Assembly (NCBI GenBank): GCA_043228905.1
Contig: JBHGNT010000008.1
Location: 496,001 to 560,000 of the forward strand
Length of the DNA stretch: 64,000 bases
From: Azolla caroliniana
Taxonomy: Eukaryota; Polypodiophyta
Direction: 5' to 3'
Position 1 is the stretch's first letter, and every line of letters starts with the position of its first letter. The position numbers and the translations under genes are program-made. Of this stretch, positions 22,101-31,334 are shown in pieces. The notes below the pieces were generated by a model. The model did no database searches. It had not been told where the DNA came from and saw only the letters and a list, made by a program, of their open reading frames with translations.

Positions 22101-22504
22101 CAACAGTTGCACTGTCGAGCACCGAAGCTGAGTACCGAGGAGCGGCTGTCGCGACATGCGAAGCCATCTGGTTGAAGCGGCTACTTAAGGACCTGCAGGT
22201 AGAGGTGTCAGATCCGACGACGATCTACTGCGACAACCTCAGCAACATCCAGCTCGCGAAGAACCCCGTTTTCCACGTACGGACCAAGCACATTGAGGTG
22301 CACTACCATTTCGTTCGTGAGCGTGTCCTTTCCGGTGAAGTCGAACTTCAGTACGTGCCGACGGATCGGCAGACTACCGACATCTTCACAAAGCCTCTTG
22401 GTCTGGACAAGTTGCGGCAATTCTCGGGTGCGCACAGGTTGCGTCACCTTGACGTGCCAAACTTGAGGGGGAGAACAGTCCCAAATGACCAAGCAAGGCA
22501 GTAG
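19167..22504 (+). pseudogene. Element L pol: protease, integrase, RT, RNase H
   Basis: Protease YVDSGASNHMT (about 19228) is followed by the GAG-pre-integrase motif LWHKRIVNHQRLQDLQ, zinc Cys pair CEACQLGK, integrase core HSDVWGP, RSDGGKDYF and PEQNGVAERKNR. After a deletion near 20165 the frame continues VRTAVYIQNRIGDKVSAHE to a Ser/Arg-rich linker. RT has [32 protein letters not shown] and catalytic YVDD (21512-21523). RNase H has [20 protein letters not shown] and STEAEYRGA. Stops: 20444 (TGG to TAG), 20846, 21019 (TGG to TGA), 21356 (CGA to TGA), 21884. The final stop is at 22502-22504. Confidence 0.93.
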
Positions 22505-23002
22505 GAAAGGAGCAGAGACCGTGACACCGAGTCCGAGTCGGTTGACTCAGTTGTCGAGTTCGACTTCGGATCGGCTGAAGAAACCGAGGGCGAACCCACG
22601 AAAAAGTCTGAAAGCGGACAGAAGGGGAGTAGCCGAAGGAGAGAGCCGAAGCCAACCACGCATGGGGGAGATGACGAAATCAAGGGCGAGAAGACCAAAG
22701 ACGAGTTGGAGACAGTCAATTCGAACAAGAGCGAAAACCGATTGGAAGTAGCCGAGTCGGTTCGAATGTTTGATTCAGACACGTTGAATCAATCGAGGCC
22801 CAAGCGAAAGAAAAGGCAGCACAAGAAGTGTCGACACCGCAACAACAGAAGAGCTGATAAGGGTCACATGAGCAGACAAGCCGACCGTAAGGGTCGAAGC
22901 GCGTAGAGTCGAACAGGTCGAGAAGCGCGAGCGAGGCGTGAAGTCAGGAGGAACCGGAGCTGTGAAGATCCCGAAGAGCCTCAAGTTGAGCTTGAGGGGG
23001 AG
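22505..23002 (+). other. L 3' untranslated region and polypurine tract
   Basis: An Arg/Lys-codon-rich but degenerate stretch between pol and the LTR, ending TTGAGCTTGAGGGGGAG (about 22986-23002), the polypurine tract. K has the same arrangement. Confidence 0.7.
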
Positions 23003-23378
23003 TTTTGAGAGACAAGCTCAACATCGGCCGGATCGGCTGAAGAAGCCGAGGACCGGATCGGCTGGGACCAATCGGTTAGGCCGTTAGGAAAGATATTCCG
23101 TGAGGAATATATTTGGGAGTTAGTGTAGGAGCTCTTAATGAGCATTGAAGTACTGACAATACTCCAGTCAGTCCTTCTAGGGCTTGTACAAAGTGTTCAT
23201 TGAGCACATATATGTATTGTTTTCTTTGTCTTTCATAATATACGATCCTTTTGGTGTCTTCTCTCTAACTCTCTCGGTCTCTCCCGCATATACTGTGTAA
23301 GCTCAAGCTCTCCATTAAACCTGAGTGTTCTCCCTTCTGTTCTGTCTTTATACTTGCTTCCGCACGCTACTTTTTACA
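23003..23378 (+). repeat. 3' LTR of L
   Basis: It begins TTTTGAGAGACAAGC (the TG is mutated to TT) and ends TTTTTACA, followed by the target copy ATTCA. It has the same length as the 5' LTR. Confidence 0.94.
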
Positions 23379-24521
23379 ATTCAGATAGTGACGGACAGAC
23401 CCGGACGAGAACCGGGCGGAGCGGACTTCCGGATAACCGATCTGGAAGGGAGGAAGAGGCAGGCCTACGGGGAGGCCGGAACACGATACATCAGTACGAC
23501 GGGAGAGGGTGTGGAGTGAGCCACCCTCTTGACCTGCGGAGAAGGATGAACCGGGATGGGGTCGGGAAAGGTGAGAGGCCCAAGGAGGATCCTTCACACC
23601 GAGCTAGAGACTTCGGCAGTCAGCCCAAGAGCCGACGTAAGACCAAGAGACTGACGGTGGCAGCGAGGGGACGAGGGCAAACGCAACGACGGTGTGGTCC
23701 TACGACGATCCTCACACTAGTCCGAAGACTCTGGCGGCCGCCCCGAGAGCCGACGTGAGACCTAGAGAGAAGGACAGTGGCGGTAGGTGAACAAGATCTA
23801 GTAGAAGGGTCGAAAAGGAGTAGAAGGGGGTATCAGGCCGGCGACGCGGCCACGAATCGAATATGGGCCCAGTCGTCAGCGTCAGAAGGATGAAGGAGGA
23901 CGCACGCGCATAACACGGGTCAATTACGAAGAAATTTTTGAAATCAGAGAAGGATCCACCACACTTGTACCGGAGACCCTCGACAGCTCAGTCGGGGTGG
24001 CGACGGTTGGTGTGGCAAGCATAAGGCCGAGATGATAAGCAGGGTGGGCGAGGGGACAAAGGCAACAACGGGCGACGACGTCGGACCCAGCCAACATGGC
24101 GCGGAGACGACGGGCCATGCGGGCCAAAGGCCAAGGGTGATCCTTCGTGGGTAGCTACCCGGAAAGCTAGCAAGGACACCCAAGCAGAGAACGATGTGCC
24201 GAGCTAGAAAGGCACACGCGGAGGCGAATCGGAGGGCGTGTGTGTGGCCATCGAGGGCTGACGTAAAGCACGGGTACGGGATGGTGTTCGGCACAGGTGG
24301 TGCCAAACAAGGAAGGCAGAAGATGGCATGTGGTTGCGCGAAGATGAATTGTACGATTCGGTGGTCTCACAAAGAAGGCCGGAGAGGGATCCTCCACACC
24401 GGTTCCGGAGACCTATCGGTAGTTCGGTCGTCGTGGCAATGTAAGACCAAGGAGAAGGAAGGTGGCGGCGAGGGGATAAAGGCAATGAACAACGGCACAG
24501 AACGAGCAATCAGGACAACAC
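23379..24521 (+). other. G internal DNA after L
   Basis: It continues the GC-rich internal DNA of G. The recurring motif (ccgacgtaagaccaagagac and variants) is at about 23600-23670, 23716-23790 and 24395-24470. Open frames on both strands are not conserved with anything I recognise. No Gag or Pol motif is seen. Confidence 0.6.
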
Positions 24522-25563
24522 TGTCGTGAAGAATTCGTGCCACAGTGAGAAATCACAGAATATTGGAAGGATTGGCAAGGTGCACCATGTGCACCCACCC
24601 TTGTACAAAGTTAGCATAGGGGCTAGGGGTGCCTTTGTGGCGCCGAATAGGCAATAGAGTTGGGACAGAGGATCCCATAATAATGGATTATCCCACATTG
24701 TAACGTTCCCCCCTCCTTGGGCTATAAAAGGAAGGGAGGGGTCTCTTGTATCGGATTGCCCATTTTGGAATTAGGAGGGTATACCACTTAGGTCTAGGGT
24801 TTGGTAGTGTTCTTCCTCTTCATCTTATTCTTGTTCGCTTAGGGCTTCTACTTTGGTCTTTTCACTCTATTTCGTTTTAGGGTTTTACTTTGGTCTTCTT
24901 CATTGTCTTATGGGTTTGATTCCTTCTTCTTGAGTCGAGGATTAGTAGTTCGTCTTGTTCTTCATCTTGTGAGAGATCATGGGAGATTTAGAGTTTCGGG
25001 TTTCTTTATGTGATCTAGGGTTTCTTGGTCGAGTTAGTGTTTTGGTTTGGGGTTTCTACAACAACGGCTCTTCGGCATTCCGGTGGCAGCACTTGGAGGT
25101 TCGGTTTCCTCTCCTCGATGGAGAGTGTTTTGCATGGCAGCGGGTTCGAGAAGGGAGGGCGAAGTGGCACGGGAACACTCCATCGTCTTCGGGGCGTGAC
25201 CAACGATGGACGTTGCGGTCCCGACGGCCCACTTGACTCGCCTTCGTCGGTTCCCATTCTTAACTTGTTGTATTAGCCTATTGATTTGTAGTAGCCACCG
25301 GATTCGGGCATGTAACCATCTTGTTGTAAAACTCTTTTAATATATATTCATGTTAGTGTATATCTATCTTCCTTGTAGCATATTTGAGTCGGGTCCATAA
25401 TCGCGGTGAACCGCCTTTTTGTGAAACCCTACATTCGTTGGAATCGGAAGCCGATTCTGGACCAAAGCCTACAAAGCTTAAGGACTCCACCATCCGTCTC
25501 CCTAGTCCAAGACCCCTGGAGTCCCGCCTAAGATCCTAAACGTACCCGCGGAATACCGCGACA
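24522..25563 (+). repeat. Additional full-length LTR of the G family
   Basis: 1042 bp from TGTCGTGAAGAATTC to AATACCGCGACA. TATAAAAG lies at 24723-24730. It is the most complete LTR of this family and the yardstick for the two deleted or expanded G LTRs. The flanks ACAC and ACGT do not make a convincing target duplication, and no primer site follows, so it may come from recombination between copies rather than a separate insertion. Confidence 0.82.
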
Positions 25564-25907
25564 ACGTGAAGATCAACAGAGGCCAAGCGGGCCACTACGG
25601 GTGTCTTGCGGATGGAGGGAGCATACGGTGGGATGCAGAGCGTGAATATGGTCGAACAAAGGGGCAATGGAGGAGCATGCGCGAGAGAGGAGATTGCGGC
25701 GAACGACCTATCGACAGGTCGAATGAGCCTATGAAGAGGCAAGCGCGTAGACGAAACCGGAGCTGATGATTTGGGACCGGCCAAGGCCAACACGGCAACC
25801 GGAATGAGGATTACGGAAGACCGGTTGCTTACTACGGTCGGAATCTCTCACACTTCTTCGGATTTGGCACGTACCGGTGGACGTGCGTGCGGTTTGGTGA
25901 GGGTGGA
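25564..25907 (+). other. G internal 3' end with polypurine tract
   Basis: The last part reads TACCGGTGGACGTGCGTGCG then GTTTGGTGAGGGTGGA, directly before the 3' LTR. A, B and C have the same ACCGGTGGATGTG...TTTGGTGGGGG arrangement before their 3' LTRs. No gene. Confidence 0.7.
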
Positions 25908-26235
25908 TGTTGTGAAGATCCATGGCCATAGTGAGAAAACCGGAGAAGTTACTGACATTGGCGAAGTGCATCATATGCACTTACGCTTGCATAAACGTGT
26001 GAATAATAGGGGTGCCTTTATGGTGCCGAATAGGAGTTAAGTTGGAACAGAGAACCCCATGTAATAAGGGATTTATCCCACATTGTTACACATCCCTCTC
26101 CTTGTTCTATAAAAGGAAGAGAGTGTCCCTTGTAAAAGGGTTGCCCATTTTGAGTTAGAAAGGCTATACCACTTAGGTCTAGGGTTTGGTAGTTTTCTTG
26201 GTCTTCATCTTATTCTTATTCCCCTAGGGTTTGTA

Positions 26236-26675
26236 CTTTGGTCTTTTCATCCTATTTCATTTTAGGATTTCATTTTAGTCTTCTTCATTGTCTCGTGGTT
26301 TGGTTCATTCTTTCAAGTGGACGTTAGTATTCCGTCTAGGTTCTTCTTCTTGTGAGAGTTCTTCCGAGTTAGGGTTTATGCGGTTTAGGGATTCGGGTGT
26401 TTCTCTCTTCTTCGTGTGAGAGTTTGATTTGGTTTGGGGGTTCCTACAACGATGGCTTTGGTCTTTTCATCCTATTTCATTTTAGGGTTTCATTTTAGTC
26501 TTCTTCATTGTCTCGTGGTTTGGTTCATTCTTTCAAGTGGACGTTAGTATTCCGTCTAGGTTCTTCTTCTTGTGAGAGTTCTTCCGAGTTAGGGTTTATG
26601 CGGTTTAGGGATTCGGGTGTTTCTCTCTTCTTCGTGTGAGAGTTTGATTTGGTTTGGGGGTTCCTACAACGACGG
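26236..26675 (+). repeat. 220-bp tandem duplication in G 3' LTR
   Basis: Units 26236-26455 and 26456-26675 are almost identical, starting CTTTGGTCTTTTCATCC and ending near TTCCTACAACGA(T/C)GG. The G LTR at 24522 has only one copy, so this is a local event. Confidence 0.93.
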
Positions 26676-26779
26676 CTTTAGGCATTCTGGTGGCAGTACT
26701 TGGTGATTTGGCTTCCTCTCCTCGATGGAGAGCGTTTCGTGTGGCGGCCGGTTCGAGAAGGGAGGGCGAAGATGCACAG

Positions 26780-26941
26780 TGTCATGTGGTTTTTCACACA
26801 CGATATGAAAACTAGTAAAACAATTATTTAAGATTAGCTTAATGTATTCATATAGATAAATGTCGTGTGTTTTTTCACACACGATATGAAAACTAGTAAA
26901 ACAATTATTTAAGATTAGCTTAATGTATTTATACAGATAGA
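26780..26941 (+). repeat. 81-bp tandem duplication at the start of H
   Basis: 26780-26860 and 26861-26941 both begin TGTC(A/G)TGTG and run through CACACACGATATGAAAAC to TTATTTAAGATTAGC. The terminal sequence of the LTR is thus present twice. Confidence 0.9.
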
Positions 26942-27199
26942 TGTCTTCAAAAGCTTCATAGCGTATTTTACTATGCATGAAACGGATAAACAAGTATCAA
27001 GTAATGTGAGTGTGAAGTTTGAATAAGAAGAAAGAAAAGACAAAACTATGAGATATCCCTCATAGATAGGACAACATTGGAACCCAAGATATATAAGGGA
27101 AACCAAGACATTGAAACCAAAACATTGGAACCCAAGATATATAAGATATATTCTATCAATTTGTGGAGCACAGAATGTTCAAGGTGACTTGGGCTACAT

Positions 27200-27600
27200 T
27201 GTGTGGTGTGCACGGTTGCGCGGATGTTTCGGACGGACACGTGTGTGCGGACGAGCGTGCGGATGCATATGCATACACAACGCGGTTGCTTCGGGCGTAC
27301 GCACGTGTGCACGGTTGCGCGGACGTTTCGGATGGACGTGTGTGTGCAGACAAGCACATGGATGCGTACACGGTGCGGTCGAGACGCGCGCATGCGTGGC
27401 TGTGTACACTGCGGCGAGGTCGAGGCTTTTGCGTGCAGACGCGTTGACGTTTCAAATGGACGCGTGTGTGCAGACGAGTGCGCGGATGCGCACACGGCGC
27501 GATCGTGACGTGCACATGCGTGGATGCGTACACTACACGGTTGGGACTTTTGCACGCGGACGCGTCTACGGTTTGGTTGCGACGCACGTTGTCGTGCCTT
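27200..27600 (+). repeat. CpG-rich minisatellite in H
   Basis: Repeats of about 100-125 bp with cores such as GCACGGTTGCGCGGATGTTT and GTGTGTGCAGACGAGTGCG, at least three diverged units. The many long frames on both strands here (His/Arg/Cys-rich) are products of the repeat. Confidence 0.8.
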
Positions 27601-28135
27601 TCGGCTCCGGATCGTTGCGTGAGTCGGGTGGGAACCGCCGAGGTTTTTGACTAGGAGGAAGAGGAATACAACTTAAGGCTAGTTATGAATAGTGGAAAGA
27701 GAAGTAAGATAGCAATCTCGTGAATCCCACGAGTTTAGTGTATTTAAAACAATATTTAGATTATAAGAGTAATTTAGATGGCAAAATTCGTGAATCCCAC
27801 GAATATATTAGATTGATCAGTCCTTGTATATTAATCAACAACCTTATACATATTTCTCTCCTCCTTATATAAAGATGGAAGAGGCTAAGCATGGCTTCAT
27901 GCTTTTTCACCAAAAGTGTCCATGCACACTAAATGTGCATGTGATGCTTTGTCATTTCCTAAGTATAGGGCTCATGCACGCTAGATGTGCATGAGTCACT
28001 TTTAATGTCACGTGTAAATAAAATATTCACACCCTAAAGAATACATGATTTTTACCTTTTAATAAAGGTATGTGTAAATAAAGGTCTTATATGTATTAAA
28101 TCTATATGTATAACACTAAAGATAAGTTATTACAA

Positions 28136-28180
28136 TGGTAAAGTTGGGGTTTATCTACGTGGAGGTGCAGGGTTCGAATC
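28136..28180 (+). promoter_or_regulatory. tRNA-like A-box/B-box pair in H
   Basis: TGGTAAAGTTG (28136-28146) matches TRGYNNANNNG and GTTCGAATC (28172-28180) matches GTTCRANNC, both without mismatch. The starts are 36 bp apart, slightly less than in real tRNAs. No acceptor stem or anticodon arm was confirmed, so I call it tRNA-like or SINE-head-like, not a tRNA gene. Confidence 0.5.
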
Positions 28181-28362
28181 TTGCCTTATGCACGTGATAA
28201 ATGTTTTGATATATTATTTATTTATTTATATGTATCTAAAATCGATAAATTATTTTATGGTTTTCACGTAGTGTGTGGAATACGCTACGACAACGTACGG
28301 ATTGTGCACGGGCTAAACTTTATGGATGATTGGGTCATTTGGCCAAATTATACAGACGGTCG

Positions 28363-28470
28363 CATGCAACTAAAAGCCAAGGCCATGCAACTAAAAGTAA
28401 AAGGCATGCAACTAAAAATGGAAGCATGCAACTAAAAATAGAGGTCATGCAACTAAAAGTGGACATGCAA
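28363..28470 (+). repeat. CATGCAACTAAAA short repeats in H
   Basis: Five copies of CATGCAACTAAAA with 5-12 bp spacers. The same repeats occur in both LTRs of C (about 40016-40105 and 46957-47050). Confidence 0.88.
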
Positions 28471-29093
28471 AGTAACATTGGGGAGGAGGATTAACAAGGA
28501 GCTGGATATGTGTTCCATTTTTTTCCCTCTACTTTTTTTTTCTCTTCCTTCTTCTTCTTCTCTCTCCCATTACCTGGGGGGAAAATTATCTCTCAGATTG
28601 ATATCAAACTCTTGGTTTAGCTTGCTCAATCTTTCTTGTCAAAAATTATCTCTCATATTCATATTGGACCACTCCTTACATGGTTGTTGGCTCCTTTCTT
28701 TAAAAAAATTTATCTCTCATTTTCATCTCCAACCCGTTGTAACAAGATTCTTGAATTATAAAAGAATCTATTTTCTTATGCTATAAACGAACGTTTTCTC
28801 TCATTTACTTGACTTATATGTGAATTTTGCTTGTGTTGTACATGTTGCACTAAATCCTTCTAGTCCAGAACCCCGGCGGTTCTGCCTGGCGATCCGCACA
28901 TAGTGACGGATTTTCATGACAACGGGGAACACTCCATCATCTTTGGGGCGTGACCAACGGTGGACGTCGTGGTCTCGGCAACCCACTTGACTCGAAGCCC
29001 ACAAAGCTTAAGAACTCCACCATCCGTCTCCCTAGTCCATGACCCCTACGGTCCCACCTAAGATCCTACACGTACCCACGGAAAACCGCGACA

Positions 29094-30303
29094 ATGCGTA
29101 CAACAACTCGAAGCAACCATCGTAGCGTTACAACAACAGGGATCAAGTCCCCAAGGACTTCATAAAGAGCCCAAGATTGGTCTTCCTGTGAAATTCGATG
29201 GAACGCGCTCACAATTCCGAGGAATCCTTAATCAAGTATGCTTAGTCATGCAAATGCATCCTTCTTGATACCCCATTGATGCATCCCGAGTAAGCCTAAT
29301 AGGCACGTTGCTCAACGGCTCAACCTTGGCATGGTTTGCTCCGCTTTTGGAAAAACAATCTCCCTCGGTTAATAACTTTGAAGACTTTATTAGCGAGTTT
29401 AAAGCCTGCTTTGGAGATACCGACAGCATTTGGACGACAATTAACAAAATCTGACGATTGTGTGAAGGCGATCGTCCAGTCTCTGCCTACACGACGGATT
29501 TCCATCTACTCGCCTCAGATATCCCCTGGGATGATCAAGCACTAATGGAACAGTTGTGCTACGGCCTGCTAAACGACGTCAAAGATTTACTTTTAACCTT
29601 TCTTGAAGAACCAAAATCTCTTACAGAGGCAATCAGTCGAGCGGTCTGATGCAACGACCACCTTTTCAAACGACGTTCGGAACATCAATTTCAAATGCCA
29701 TGGACTAGGCCAGAGCCCACATACGCCTTAGTCGCAGCTAAACCGGTTGCATGAGATGTATCTCAGGCAAATACTCTGACGCCGATGGAGATCGACACCA
29801 TGCATCGACGTGGCCCATTATCGGAAGATTTACTTTTAACCTTTCCTGAAGAACCAAAATCTCTTACAGAGGAAATCAGTTGAGCGGTCCGATGCGACGA
29901 CCGCCTTTTCGAACGATGTTCGGAACGTCAATTTCAAATGCCACGGATTAGGCTAGAGCCCACATACGCCTCAATCGCAGCTAAACTGGTTGCACGAGAT
30001 GTATTTTAGGCAAATACTCTGATGCCGATGGAGATCGACACCATGCATCGATGTGGCCCATTATCGGAAGAAGAAAAGGAACGACGATGTGCAAATCGAT
30101 TATGTCTTTATTGCGGTGGACTAGGCCATATCGTCATCAACTGTCCCCATAGGCCAAGAAGACAAGTAAATCAAATCGTAGCCTGTACTAAACCCGAGTC
30201 AATTCCCTTAGGAGTGTCTGATAGTATTAATAGTACTGATAGCCCAACTATCTCAAACAAATTTGAAATCCTTAGTCATATAGAGGAAGAGTTAAACGAC
30301 TAA
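29094..30303 (+). pseudogene. Element D gag, main part with zinc knuckle
   Basis: It resumes after G. Motifs include VKFDGTRSQFRGILNQ, a retrotransposon gag segment (LNGSTLAWFAPLL, FISEFKACFGD), and the CCHC knuckle [14 protein letters not shown] (C-x2-C-x4-H-x4-C, about 30106-30147), which binds RNA. A 243-bp in-frame tandem duplication repeats the segment from DLLLTF to MEIDTMHR. Stops occur near 29271, 29452, 29647 and 29752. The frame ends at 30301-30303. Confidence 0.9.
29583..30068 (+). repeat. 243-bp tandem duplication in D gag
   Basis: Units 29583-29825 and 29826-30068 begin AGATTTACTTTTAACCTTTC. They are 81 codons long, so the frame is kept. The second unit is followed directly by the zinc knuckle. 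Confidence 0.9.
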
Positions 30304-30325
30304 GTCCAGCCAAAATAGGAGTTGT

Positions 30326-30864
30326 TTGGTGGACAACCCTAGATCTGTGCAGCCCATTAGTGGTTCCATTCCCTCTAAGCAAGTTAGCAATGTGTTGTTA
30401 GCCCAAGTCATGATTAGTACTAAAAGTACACCTCCAGTACATGTCTTAGCACTTTTAAATTCCGGAGCCAATTCCTGTTTCATGGATCGGAATTTTGCCC
30501 AAGCTTCTCAGATATCCTTAAGAAAACTTCCTTGCCCCGCATCTGTAATAGTCATTGATGGTCATCCCATTGCTTCTGGGAATATTGTAGAAAAGTCCGA
30601 ACCCATTCAGGTTTTCCTAGAGAGCTTTGTGTGTGTGGTATCATTGAATATAATTAGTAGTCCAGAGCATCCCATTGTCTTGGGATTACCTTGGTTTGAA
30701 GTACATAATCCAAACATAGATTGGAGAACAAAAGAAGTCCGGTATCGACAACACCGAGAAGCTACTCATCGAGTTTTGACCATTTCGCTCCATCAATTAC
30801 GCGAAGAAGGACGCAAGGAGTCAATGTTTCTATTTGGAATATCAGTACATCCTTCCAGCACTAT
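30326..30864 (+). pseudogene. Element D aspartic protease
   Basis: An open frame of about 180 codons. The active-site loop is ALLNSGANSCFMD where the family has ALxDSGA; the catalytic Asp codon GAT reads AAT (near 30463), which would abolish activity. Downstream motifs ILGxPW-like (IVLGLPWFEVHNPNIDW) are typical of chromovirus proteases. The frame runs into copia K at 30865 (target ACTAT) and the rest of pol resumes at 36423. Confidence 0.88.
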
Positions 30865-31245
30865 TGTTGAGAGACAAGCTCAACATTTGTGCGTAATCTG
30901 ATGCGTAAAGCCGGTACGCAGACCGGTGCGTTGGAAGGCCGTATCGGTGCGTAGATTGAAAGGCCGTTAGAAAGATATTCCTCGTAAGGAATAGTTTTGG
31001 GAGCAAGTGTCGAGGCTCATTTATGAGCAATCAACTACTTATGTCAGCCCATTGTCAAGGCTTGTATAAAAGTGCTCATTGAGCACATCCTATGTACAGA
31101 TTGAGTATTATTTTTTGAATTGTGTTCTTGTGTTTACTCTCTCTCTGTCTCTCCCATGAGTACTGTGCAAACCTAACCTTTCCATTAAACCTGCGTTTTC
31201 GGTTGTTCGGTTTTCCTACATTGCTTCCGCACGCCATTCTTTTCA
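30865..31245 (+). repeat. 5' LTR of K
   Basis: It begins TGTTGAGAGACAAGCTCAACA (terminal hairpin as in L) and ends CCATTCTTTTCA. TATAAAAG lies at 31061-31068. Confidence 0.95.
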
Positions 31246-31262
31246 TGGTATCAGAGCGCGAG
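31246..31262 (+). promoter_or_regulatory. Primer-binding site of K
   Basis: TGGTATCAGAGCGCGAG, complementary to the 3' end of initiator tRNA-Met, immediately after the LTR. Confidence 0.9.
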
Positions 31263-31334
31263 GGTTGAGAACCTCTGCACCTGACTTTGCTTGAAGAAAA
31301 AAAAAAAAACCAACGAAAAAGAACAAGAAAACCA

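Larger units (their letters stand above)
17776..23378 (+). mobile_element. Ty1/copia element L
   Basis: A full-length copy with two 376-bp LTRs and 5-bp duplications ATTCA (17771-17775, 23379-23383). The primer site TGGTATCAGAGCGCGAG follows the 5' LTR, the classical initiator-tRNA-Met site of plant copia elements. Domain order gag, protease, integrase, reverse transcriptase, RNase H is the copia order. By hand I count about 16 differences between the two LTRs, so it is not recent. The coding region has many stops and shifts. The sister copy is K (30865-36422). Confidence 0.95.
26780..28921 (+). mobile_element. Solo LTR H, 2.1 kb, related to the LTR of C
   Basis: It begins TGTCATGTGGTTTTTCACAC and ends TTTTCATGACA, inside the G 3' LTR, between ACAG (26776-26779) and ACGG (28922-28925), a 4-bp duplication with one change. 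The start (TCACACAC.ATATG, then ATTTAAGATTAG), the CATGCAACTAAAA repeats and the end segment (TCTAGTCCAGAACCCCGGCGG) are shared with the 1.25-kb LTRs of C. No coding internal region is present. The extra length comes largely from a CpG-rich minisatellite. Confidence 0.8.
12808..29093 (+). mobile_element. Non-autonomous gypsy-type element G, with nested J, L and H
   Basis: G lies in D gag between direct repeats ATGC (12804-12807, 29094-29097). Its 5' LTR is 12808-13262 and its 3' LTR is 25908-29093 (expanded by solo LTR H). Internal DNA is 13263-13467, 16518-17775, 23379-24521 and 25564-25907. An additional full-length LTR of the family sits at 24522-25563. No Gag, protease, RT or integrase motif was found in the internal DNA. 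The PBS-like TCTTTGGTGAACTCGACGTG and the tract GGTTTGGTGAGGGTGGA match those of the A/B/C family almost base for base, so G probably depended on that family for enzymes (inference). Confidence 0.85.
25908..29093 (+). repeat. 3' LTR of G, interrupted by solo LTR H
   Basis: It begins TGTTGTGAAGATCC and has TATAAAAG at 26108-26115. It is interrupted at 26780 by H and resumes at 28922 with ACGGGGAACACTCC, ending AAAACCGCGACA. A 220-bp tandem duplication occupies 26236-26675, and a deletion after 28990 removes about 240 bp relative to 24522-25563. Confidence 0.85.

Noticed and set aside
24522-25563. Independent solo-LTR insertion in G
   Set aside because: Flanks ACAC and ACGT do not form a target duplication, so I report it only as an additional LTR of uncertain origin.
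27046-27654. Several long frames on both strands with His/Arg/Cys repeats
   Set aside because: They coincide with the CpG-rich minisatellite of solo LTR H and all frames are equally open.
28131-28200. A real tRNA gene
   Set aside because: Both internal promoter boxes fit, but I could not identify an acceptor stem or a plausible anticodon arm, and the box spacing is short.
28363-28470. CRISPR-like spaced repeats (CATGCAACTAAAA)
   Set aside because: Units are 13 bp with irregular 5-12 bp spacers inside a plant LTR; no array architecture or associated genes.
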